From contig CM055313.2 in the NCBI GenBank assembly GCA_029255685.2, positions 39,388,079 to 39,452,078 of the forward strand: a stretch of DNA of 64,000 nucleotides, given 5' to 3'. Both the position numbers and the translations under genes were made by a program. Below, piece after piece: positions 55,781-64,000 of this stretch; position 1 is the stretch's first letter; each line of letters starts with the position of its first letter. Below the pieces are notes generated by a model that saw nothing but the letters and a program-made list of their open reading frames with translations, was not told the DNA's origin and did no database searches. The stretch comes from Silene conica (lineage: Eukaryota; Streptophyta; Magnoliopsida; Caryophyllales; Caryophyllaceae).

Positions 55781-56641
55781 TACTCTTTTATGAATTCATG
55801 TAATAATTCATTTTCTCGTGTACTCTATTCAACCTTATTGTTATGATATAAAATGTTTTGTTTTTCATGTGGAATTGTACGCCAATTTTGAACACCACAA
55901 AGTGAACTGATTAACATTACATCGTTTTGGTCCTTGATTACCCACTTGAGCTGATAACTCAGGTAATCATTTTGTGACGTTGGTTGATGGTGGGTTCAAC
56001 GAGCCATAAGTCACGTGGATGACTGACCAATCACAAAGGCGAGTTATACAGATATCTCGTAGGACACCCCGTGACATCGTTATGGAGTCCTAAATGTTTT
56101 ATAACATTGGGTGCCAGGTCGTGGATAGGACCTCCATAGTGTTCCTTAGAGTCGAGTCTTTTGACTTTCAACTGCTTCCTGAGATTAAGACAGATTTTGG
56201 GTAACTTTGGTTTCTTTCCCACGGTCACCGTAACAGGGGCCAAGAGGATTTTTTCTGGGTTATTTCATGCTGGGCGATATCGGCAGGATTCGAGTTGAGG
56301 GAAATATCCAAACCCTTATCAGGATTTTATCATTTCTCAGGGCCACTCGAGGAGTAGTAACTGAAATGCATGGCCATGCTCGAATACAGATTCGTTTTAT
56401 CAGTTAAGTTACTCTCTAGTCGGGGAAACCACTCTTGATACAGATCGCTTGTGAGATACGACCTTTGCGAATGCGGATTTGCAAATTGTCTTACATTGAG
56501 TGGGAGAAATTTTAAAAGGATATGAGATTCGGTTATCGCACCTACACTTGTACGGACAAGTGGGAGTTGTTGGAGATTGTGTCCTCCACATGTAGTGTGA
56601 TAACGTCATTGAACATACCCTTGTACGGACAAGTGGGAGAT
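55781..56641 (+). other. C 3' UTR with duplicated hairpin-polypurine module
   Basis: Homologous to the A and B 3' UTRs. A stem ATGGT/GCCAT (55988-56008) corresponds to their ATGG hairpin. Two PPT modules follow: CACTTGT/ACAAGTG with loop ACGG at 56545-56562, then an LTR-start-like relic (56568-56607), then CTTGT/ACAAG with loop ACGG at 56620-56633, GTGGGAGAT and the real LTR. Confidence 0.75.
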
Positions 56642-57637
56642 TGTTGGGGCTGGTGTCCTTGACAATTAAGTACAATGACTTATTAAATCTCTTTAAGGAT
56701 CACAAGGGCATACTTTTGTATTATTACCAGTTGATCCACGTTTATCAATAACGGTTGGCTTGCTAGATAAGTTTGACGTTATTGTCATACGGATGGCGGT
56801 GGTCAACTGGTCCCTATACGTCACACCTATAGGACACGTTTGAGAGATGTGAAGGTATGAAAATACAGTCACATTTTGCCGGATATGACTAAACGGTTAG
56901 TCAGAGGTATTGACTATTAAATTAGTCAATAAGATGTTGAGAATTACTATTTAATACGGATTAAATAATTTTAGCTAATACGGATTACAAGAATAATTCG
57001 TAAATTAAATATAAACGGTTATATTTAATTAAATATTATATTCGCGTATTAATATAAACAGTTATATTAATTTAGGTAATTATACAATATCGTATCTTAT
57101 CAGACCATTATTAATATATCGACTGTATTAATATCTGATAACATGTTACGATTTATAATCATAAACCCGCGAAATATATTAAAGCTAATTGGGTCGAATC
57201 ACGAATTAGAATAAGGTAAGAGTGGAAAGCCCACTCCTACCCAAACTCTAATTTCGGCCGAAATAACTATATAAGGAGGAGGACTCTCCTTATATCAGTT
57301 ACTCTTGTTGCACTGTAACAGAATTCTCAAGTAAAATTAGGGTTTGAGAGCATTCTTCTCCCAAAACCTCAGATCTCACATCTAAAACCTCAAGGGCTCT
57401 CCCTATATTGCAAGGCAATTGGAGAGGATTTCTAGCACACGCGGCCACGTCTCAGACTAAGTCTTGGGTGCAAGTTATAGGAGGGAATTTGCATTAATTC
57501 CTGTTCTTAGGCCTTTTGCGCGAGGACTAAAGGTTGTATTACTTTTCTCATGTTTTTAATCTTATGACGATATTCACGATTGTATATTTCATTATAATCC
57601 TGTAATTTTGGGGTGAATACGCGTTTTATTCCCCACA
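56642..57637 (+). repeat. C 3' LTR
   Basis: I find no difference from the 5' LTR over 996 bp. The TATA box is at 57268-57275. Confidence 0.95.
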
Positions 57638-58597
57638 CAATCTTAGTTCAGCTTTTAAGGCCTCTCGGTCCACTAGCGATGTATTACTATTTCCCGAACG
57701 ACTACTTTTGGATGCTTCCCCAAATGCACATTGCACGGTAATATTAACTCCACCAAAACCTCTAGCACGGCTCGGGTGATCATCCTTTTCACCAAGAGCA
57801 TAAAACAAAGCATCTTTGTTGGCATCTGGAACAAATTCTCCTTTGGCTTGCTTTTTTCTTAGATCCAACTAACATAAAAATTAAAGTTATTAAGACAATG
57901 TTACAATGAGTTGCATGCTGATCAATTTGAGCAATGAATTTAATTACTTACGCATTTTTCAGCTACTTCCTTGGTCTTGGGCTCCATTACAACATACTTG
58001 CCAGTGTTTTTATCTTTGACATGCATTGAACAAAACCAATCATCAGCTCGATTAGGTTCAAGGGTAACTGTTGTAGAAGGTGTCTCTGATGATAGGAGAG
58101 TCTTCGCCGGATAAAAGCCGTCTTTGATCCAAGTCTCTCGAGAAGTAGTATAGCTTTTTTGACCCAAGTGATGATGATGTACATTCTTTTTTGCACATTC
58201 GATAGCCTTCTCACGCTTTTTCTGTAACAATAGGGCATACAAAAAACAGTTATTGTTTGTTCATAATATATGTTACTGCTTCCTATTGCTTACACGAAAT
58301 CTGCCAATTTCCGTTCTGTTCGTTTTTTGTTGTTGCTGCTACTACTCAATGCTACTGTTTCTACCCTACCTCTATACTACACTGTCTAGGCATACCTCCT
58401 GCACAAACTACCTACTTCTGTTCTGGCTTCCTGCAAGTCTGATGTACATTGGTGTTGCCCATTCCTGCAAGTCTGATGTAGTATGTACATACTACCACTG
58501 CATTTCGTTCGGAACTGCACTCTACTGCCTACATTGCTATTATTGCATCCATACTCTACAACATATACTGCTACTCTCTACTACTTAATTGTTTCTG

Positions 58598-58677
58598 CCC
58601 CCCCCCCCCCCTCCCCCCTCTGCACTGTCCTTGTGGGTCTGTTCAGACCAGACTTGTATTGTGGGTCTGTTCAGACC
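58598..58677. repeat. C-tract and GGTCTG-type palindromes in CACTA intron
   Basis: A 22-base C-rich run (58598-58619) is followed by GGTCTGTTCAGACC at 58636-58649 and again at 58664-58677. A further copy, AGTCTGTTCAGACC, lies at 58911-58924. A second C-rich run lies at 59016-59050. The module resembles an inverted, diverged copy of the G-tract region at 46977-47180. Confidence 0.6.
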
Positions 58678-60263
58678 AAATCTTGCTCACGTTGGAACTT
58701 GGAAGGATTTTAGTTTGCTTTGGCGGAGGGTAAATGGATCCCACAAAATCTCTTCTTATCCAAACAAGGGATTTTGTTACCCTCCCTTTCCATCTAAAAC
58801 TCCTAATCCAAACAGCTAATAGAGCATATGCAATGTCAAATTTCACACACCAGGGTCAGCTACTGCACCAGACTTCGTGACTGCAGCACAGCCACTTACC
58901 TCCCTGCACTAGTCTGTTCAGACCAATATACCTGTGGGCATGATACGGTTCTGGTCTACACCTCTGCACTGTATTACTAGCAATGCACTACTGCTGTACT
59001 GCCTACTTAATTCTACCTACTACTACCCCCCCCACCCCCCCACCCCCCCAATTAATGTGACAAAGATGCCCAATTTCCGACCAAATATTGAATTGAAACC
59101 ATCTACCCCAAACATAATACAACTTGACTTACTTAAGTCAAATTAAACATATACTCAAATAAGCTTAAGTACTATCTAACATATATAATAATATCAAAAT
59201 GAGTAGTTATTTTAGGATCATTTAATTATTACCTTGGCTGGACTCGAGTTTTTAATTTGCTGAAAAAGTTTCCAATCTTCTATGCTTATATGTTTCCAAA
59301 TCTCGTAAGGCTCCCGTCCATCCTCATGCTTTGTTCTCTTTCTAGTCTTAGTAATCCATCCACTTACCAATTTGCCTTTGAAATCCCTAAATCTTTTGGC
59401 CACTGTACTATAGAAGTTCTTCCTCAGTATCTTATCATCAGGGATGTGGAATGTAGCCTGCCAATTCAAAGAAAAAGCTAATCATATCAATATACAATAT
59501 AATAAGCAGAAAAGATAAAGCCTAAACTACGCTAGGACCAAAACTATATTAATGGCTAGAACATCATGAAAAAGTTGAGAGTAGCACGCAATTTACCATT
59601 GTATCTTGCCACAATAATTGTCTCTTTCCTACACTCACATTTATCCAACTCCAATTAATGTTCAATTTTCGCATACAAAACCCAATTTGTTTGCCATAAT
59701 TTGATTGCCATTTGCCAATGGGACGATTGTACTCATCAAAATCAAGCTTCATGAGCTCGTTAGGTTTCGGACGAATCTTGAACCCTTTTGTCGCCGTCCT
59801 TCCTTTGCCTGAAACCTCGACTTGTTTCTGAACTTGAACTGTAGGAGTTGTCACCAAGGTGGATAGATTAACAGGCTCCACTATTTCTATACCTTTCAAA
59901 GCAGCTGCATCGAATATGATCTCAAACTCATCCATTCTACGTTCTTCCTCCATCTCATCATGTTCTTCCCTTATCTCATCCTCAAGGTCATCACTACAAC
60001 CGGCATCATCATCGTAATCCTCATCTTCCACGTCATCGTAATCCATGTCAGACATGATTGACAAATTGCAGATTGGACCTGAAAATTCAAAAATCATAAA
60101 ACTAATGTTAGTTATTCAACTTTACAGAAAGAAACATATACTATACAGGTTAATAATCACAACAGAAGACCATCCAGCATCAAACACAACATCAAAACTT
60201 TACAAAAAGAAGCATAAACAAGTGCGCATTCATTTAGAAAACATACCTAGCTAAATCCCCTAA

Positions 60264-63200
60264 TTAAGAATCATCCACGATAATTCCTTCTCTATGATCA
60301 GAGCGCGTATATATTGTGTCAAGATCTCCAATTTCATTCACATTGTTTATAGGATTTGAGAAAGGTGGAATGTCCTCAAAATCATCATACTCATCCTCAT
60401 CAAGAACATCCCAAACGCCTAGAACTCGCCTCTTTCCATGAATCACAAGAGACCAACGCTTGTCAGAAGGATCAAGAATGTAAAAGACTTGTTTAGCTTG
60501 TGATGCAAAAATGAATGGTTCATTAGTGTCTTGCAAACGATTCATATCTACTTGAGTAAATCCAAATTCATCTACATGAACACCAAGTCGATTATTCTCG
60601 ATCCATTTGCATCTATAAAGGGGAACTTTAAAATCACAATAATCTAGTTCCCATATATCTTGAATAACGCCATAGTATGATTGTGTCGCATCAACCGGAC
60701 ATTTGTCTTTGGAACTAGAGAATTCTCTTGATGATGCAACAATAGTTACGCCACTATTTTGCACGGATAAAGACTTTCTATCTTGACGCTCAGTATAGAA
60801 AGTGTATCCGCTTATAGTAAACCCTTCGTAAGAGGTAACACTCTCTCTAGGACCATAGGCAAGCCACTTGATCGTGTTAGATACATCCTTATCATTATTT
60901 GACAATTCTTGCATCACTTCATCATAAAACCACTTAATGAACGTGCGATTATGTTCTTGCATCAACCACATTTGACCTCTTCGAGGATGATTAGATGTTA
61001 ATACTTGCTTGTGCCTGATCAAATATGGTTGCACCTCATCACTTTGTTGCAATACGTATATGTGTGCCTTATTTCTTAGATTTGACGGAGGTGAGATAAC
61101 TTTGGCACCAACAAGACCTTTACCTTCAAACCTTCCATCATCTTTACTTCTCGGAAGACCAATAGCATCGAGTTTACTCACAAACTCACTACAAAACTCA
61201 GTTACCTCCTCACTAATGATACCTTGAATGATGCTAGCTTCAGGTCGAGCTAGATTTCTAACCTTATCTTGCAAAGTAGCCATGTGTCTTTCAAAAGGAT
61301 ATGCCCATCTTAAAAATACTGGACCACACAACTTGATCTCTTGGACAAGATGTAAAATTAAATGGATCATAATGTCAAAAAAGGAAGGTGGAAAATACAT
61401 CTCAAATTGGCAAAGTGTTTCGGTAACATCAACTTGTAGTGCATCTAGCGTCTCAGGGTCAACCACCTTACTACAAATGGTATTAAAAAACGAACAAAGT
61501 TTAGTAATGGCTCCCCTCACATGCTTTGGCAAAATTCCACGAATTGCGATCGGTAAGAAAACTTGCATCATGACATGACAATCATGAGATTTCATGCCAG
61601 TTAACTTAAAATCAGTCTTGGATGCAAGCCTTTTTATATTAGATGAATACCCGGTAGGAACCTTGATCCCATATAAGCACTCAAAAAAACACCGTTTTTC
61701 TTCTTTAGATAAGGTGTAACAAGCTGGTGGAAGATAAAAGGATGTCTTATTTCCCTTCCTCGGTATATTCTTCTCAATTGGCCATAAGTTTGATCGAATC
61801 TTCATTTCCATCAAGTCATTACGCACCTTCAAGCCATCTTTTGTCTTCCCAGTAATGTTGAGTAGTGTCCCCAAGAGAGCATCACATACATTCTTCTCAA
61901 TGTGCATCACATCAAGACAATGCCGTACCGGTAAGTCTTGCCAATATGGAAGTTTCCAAAATATAGACTTCTTCTTCCAAAGACCTTCAGAATCTTTTGG
62001 TTTCACGAGCTTACCAAAAATTGTTTCAACACCTTTCACTCGATCATATACCTCTTTTCCACTTAATGGTTTGCGAGCTACTTCTTCCTCCGGCTTTCCA
62101 TTGAATGGTAATTTCTTCTTACGATAAGGGTGAAAGCGTTTTAGGAACCTGTGATTATCCATGTAGACGTATTTTCTAGAATGTGTCAAATACGTTGACT
62201 TCATATCATCCTCACATATAGGGCATGGCTTTTTTCCCTTAACTTTATAACCCGACAAATTACCATAAGCCGGAAAGTCATTGATGGTACAAAAGAGCAT
62301 TGCACGCAATGTGAAGTGCTCATTAGCATGAGCATCGAACACGGTTACACCTTCATCCCATAACTTCTTAAGTTCGTCAATGAGTGGCGAAAGGTACACA
62401 TCTATGTCGTTTCCCGGTTGCTTAGGCCCTGATATTAGAAGTGGCAACATCATGAACTTACGCTTCATGCATAACCATGGGGGTAGGTTATAAATCAATA
62501 AAGAAACTGGCCACGTGCTGTGCAAACTACTCAAACTACCATATGGGTTCATTCCGTCCGTGCTAAGGCCAAATCTTAAATTTCTAACTTCATTTTTGAA
62601 CTCAGGATACTTGTCATCAATAATCTCCCACTGAGGAGAATCAGCGGGATGTCTTAGCTTTCCATCTTTCTTCCTTCCATCCTTGTACCACCTTAAAAGT
62701 TTGGCAACTTTCTTGATTGAAAAGAAGCGTTTCAAACGTGGTATAATTGGAAGATACCATAGAGGCTTTGCCGAAGGATACTTCTTAGTCCCATCAAATA
62801 TAATCTGGTCTCCTAACTTGTAGCGTGGTTTACCACAACAAGGACATTTATGTAAATCGGCATACTCATTTAGAAACAGTAGGCAATCACCTGGACACGC
62901 ATCTATCTTTACGTACCCCAAATCTAAGGGACACAACAACTTCTTAGCATAATAGTTCGACTTAGGAAGTTGGTTTCCTTCAGGAAACATGTCTTGCAAA
63001 GCTTCTAACAATTCCGTGAAGCTTGTGTCGCTCCAACCATGTTTAGATTTTATGTTAAATAATGTTAAGACCCCAGATAATTTTGTGTACTTATCACATC
63101 CATGATACAACGGAAGTTCACATGCTTCCATCAAACTTTCGAATCCAGAATGGGTACGAAACTCATCGTCAACTCCACCTAACATCTCATTTAATTGATC

Positions 63201-63641
63201 GTCTTCCTCATCACCATAATCATCATTAATATTTTCCTCGTCAATATCAACTCTATTACTCTCATTGAAATTATCCTCATCAATCTCAAGATTTGGTTCC
63301 ACCTCATGGAGTTGAACCTGGTGCTCAGTTTGTAGAGGGTTTTCGTTTTCTACAAGTTGCTCGGATGAATGATAATTGATATTCGAATTTGTCCTATATA
63401 TTCCTTCTTCACCATGCCATATCCAAATATGATAACCTAGTCTAAATCCACGACAAATAATATGTTCTCTTAACAACTTTATACTATCAACTTTCGTCAC
63501 ATTGGAGCAATCCACACAAGGGCAATAAAACCCTTCATCATTCGTAGTTTTCGAATATTCTAAAGCGATTCTACAAAACTCTTCAACGCCTTTTTGAAAT
63601 TCTATCGAACTACGTTTACCATACATCCAACTTCGATCCAT
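60264..63641 (-). CDS. tnp2: CACTA transposase (tnp2 / TNPD-type)
   Basis: One open frame of 1125 residues. I place the start at the ATG at 63641; the frame extends three more codons upstream without an ATG. The N-terminal 80 residues form the Cys/His transposase-associated domain (FYCPCVDCSN, LREHIICRGF). An acidic linker follows. The tnp2 transposase core covers about 190-600, with GWSDTSFTELLEALQDMFP, the zinc-ribbon-like KCPCCGKPRY, STDGMNPYG (candidate catalytic Asp), KPCPICEDD and CLDVMHIEKNVCDALLGT. Next come regions that match the plant domains of unknown function usual in these proteins: DUF4218-like near 650-830 and DUF4216-like near 1000-1085. No stop or frameshift is present. It is the first gene of G and would excise or insert elements with CACTAGTAG ends. 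Confidence 0.92.
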   Translation of the reverse strand: MDRSWMYGKRSSIEFQKGVEEFCRIALEYSKTTNDEGFYCPCVDCSNVTKVDSIKLLREHIICRGFRLGYHIWIWHGEEGIYRTNSNINYHSSEQLVENENPLQTEHQVQLHEVEPNLEIDEDNFNESNRVDIDEENINDDYGDEEDDQLNEMLGGVDDEFRTHSGFESLMEACELPLYHGCDKYTKLSGVLTLFNIKSKHGWSDTSFTELLEALQDMFPEGNQLPKSNYYAKKLLCPLDLGYVKIDACPGDCLLFLNEYADLHKCPCCGKPRYKLGDQIIFDGTKKYPSAKPLWYLPIIPRLKRFFSIKKVAKLLRWYKDGRKKDGKLRHPADSPQWEIIDDKYPEFKNEVRNLRFGLSTDGMNPYGSLSSLHSTWPVSLLIYNLPPWLCMKRKFMMLPLLISGPKQPGNDIDVYLSPLIDELKKLWDEGVTVFDAHANEHFTLRAMLFCTINDFPAYGNLSGYKVKGKKPCPICEDDMKSTYLTHSRKYVYMDNHRFLKRFHPYRKKKLPFNGKPEEEVARKPLSGKEVYDRVKGVETIFGKLVKPKDSEGLWKKKSIFWKLPYWQDLPVRHCLDVMHIEKNVCDALLGTLLNITGKTKDGLKVRNDLMEMKIRSNLWPIEKNIPRKGNKTSFYLPPACYTLSKEEKRCFFECLYGIKVPTGYSSNIKRLASKTDFKLTGMKSHDCHVMMQVFLPIAIRGILPKHVRGAITKLCSFFNTICSKVVDPETLDALQVDVTETLCQFEMYFPPSFFDIMIHLILHLVQEIKLCGPVFLRWAYPFERHMATLQDKVRNLARPEASIIQGIISEEVTEFCSEFVSKLDAIGLPRSKDDGRFEGKGLVGAKVISPPSNLRNKAHIYVLQQSDEVQPYLIRHKQVLTSNHPRRGQMWLMQEHNRTFIKWFYDEVMQELSNNDKDVSNTIKWLAYGPRESVTSYEGFTISGYTFYTERQDRKSLSVQNSGVTIVASSREFSSSKDKCPVDATQSYYGVIQDIWELDYCDFKVPLYRCKWIENNRLGVHVDEFGFTQVDMNRLQDTNEPFIFASQAKQVFYILDPSDKRWSLVIHGKRRVLGVWDVLDEDEYDDFEDIPPFSNPINNVNEIGDLDTIYTRSDHREGIIVDDS

Positions 63642-64000
63642 CTTATGCAAAACCTAGTAAATACAAGGAAAATTAAATAAAATAGGCAAACAAATGACGG
63701 GATGACGGGGATGGAGGATTATAATCAAATGTAATTAAATACATTAATAACACCATAAAAGACACCCGTTTCTCAATTAATATAAAAAAAGATTTCTGAG
63801 CAGATTTAAAACAAACCCAAAACACCTTCTTTTGCAGCATTAATTAAAACTTCAATTCTCATTCCACCAAGTAATCATGGATGCAGAAAGGGGTATGCCA
63901 ATTTTCCATGTCACCGTACACCGTAACCGACGAAAATTCTCCTTTTTTTACTTTACTTAGATTACGCCCAGTTATTTTTAGGCAATGTTGGTTAATTCAA
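63642..64000 (-). other. Upstream of tnp2
   Basis: AT-rich sequence, probably the promoter and leader of the tnp2 gene. I see no CACTA terminus and no clear TATA position. The element continues past the window. Confidence 0.4.

Larger units (their letters stand above)
49006..57637 (+). mobile_element. Ty1/copia element C, full length and apparently intact
   Basis: Both LTRs are 996 bp and appear identical. Target duplicate CAATC lies at 49001-49005 and 57638-57642. It has a perfect tRNA-iMet site, one uninterrupted gag-pol frame and a polypurine tract. It is the best candidate for recent or present activity in this window. It interrupts an exon of the second CACTA gene. Confidence 0.95.
45686..60055 (-). 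pseudogene. G second gene: plant En/Spm transposase-like plus Ulp1-like domain, disrupted
   Basis: Exons inferred from splice signals and frame are 59597-60055, 59233-59457, 57952-58221, 57643-57868 continued at 48860-49005 beyond the copia insertion, 48502-48768, about 48090-48440, 47821-48003, 47609-47723, about 47430-47512, 47240-47338 and 45686-45787. The N-terminus is acidic. The middle resembles the plant transposase Ptta/En/Spm family. The C-terminus resembles a Ulp1/C48 protease, with KHWVLL (His) and YEFDS (Asp). The expected Cys in the V-E-C-G-Y motif is Ser here. The gene is broken by element C, by an in-frame TAA at 48992-48994, and probably by small indels near 47512 and 48490. 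Exon edges are inference. Confidence 0.6.
44732..64000 (-). mobile_element. CACTA (En/Spm) transposon G, extends past the window
   Basis: The left end is CACTAGTAGAAAAAAGTC, followed by subterminal repeats. Two minus-strand genes follow: tnp2 (60264-63641) and a multi-exon gene (45686-60055). The right end is not in the window. The element holds a nested copia (C) and an antisense VQ-motif ORF. Without C at least 10.6 kb of G is visible. It interrupts the T2 LTR. Confidence 0.85.

Noticed and set aside
58253..58819. Plus-strand Cys/Leu-rich small ORFs
   Set aside because: They lie in an intron of the CACTA gene, across a C-tract, and look like composition effects.

Overview
The window is plant nuclear DNA, most likely from a eudicot with a repeat-rich genome. 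I see no ordinary host gene in its own locus. Almost every base belongs to a transposable element, many of them nested. The plant assignment rests on plant Ty1/copia and Ty3 polyproteins, tRNA-iMet and tRNA-Asp primer sites, a CACTA (En/Spm) tnp2 transposase and a captured VQ-motif gene. I cannot name the species.

Layout. 1-6331: minus-strand Tekay-like LTR element with no coding capacity ('T1', left LTR cut by the window edge), inserted in the protease region of a plus-strand Ty3 element ('D', 6332-13229). D carries a 576-residue transposon ORF, a GC-rich palindrome array and a truncated 3' LTR. 13230-16066 plus 41028-41350: a minus-strand gag-protease Ty3 relic ('E') that reads as a circularly permuted element around one LTR. 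16067-41027: an Athila-type gag-protease element without reverse transcriptase ('F'; LTRs at both ends, TSD CTCAC), inserted in E and itself carrying two Ty1/copia insertions. These are 'A' (19123-27491, TSD AAGGG), which encodes only gag, and 'B' (30023-38440, TSD ACATC), which encodes zinc knuckle, protease, integrase, RT and RNase H but no capsid. 41351-41707: end fragment of a small CACTA element. 41708-44731: a second Tekay-like copy ('T2'), cut by a large CACTA element ('G', 44732 to beyond the window). G has an intact minus-strand tnp2 gene, a multi-exon second gene ending in a Ulp1-like domain, and a VQ-motif ORF lying antisense in that gene's last intron. A full-length copia element ('C', 49006-57637, TSD CAATC, LTRs identical by eye, one open 1343-codon gag-pol) interrupts an exon of the second gene.

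How the parts relate. Only C and the tnp2 gene of G look coding-competent. T1, D, E, F and A lack reverse transcriptase and would need partners. A and B are halves of one functional set, share LTR termini and leader hairpins, and sit in the same host element.

The most unusual signals are not genes. (1) Every LTR family here whose 3' end is visible has a perfect stem-loop with a GGA/GAGG/AGGR loop just before the polypurine tract. Stem sequences differ between families, spacing to the LTR is nearly fixed, and the module is repeated two or three times in T1, F and C. (2) Arrays of 12-bp CG-rich palindromes are set 20-21 bp apart in both F (Ty3) and C (copia), with different palindrome sequences. 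D has its own GC palindrome clusters about every 90 bp. (3) Covarying RNA-like hairpins occur in the leaders and 3' UTRs of copia A, B and C.
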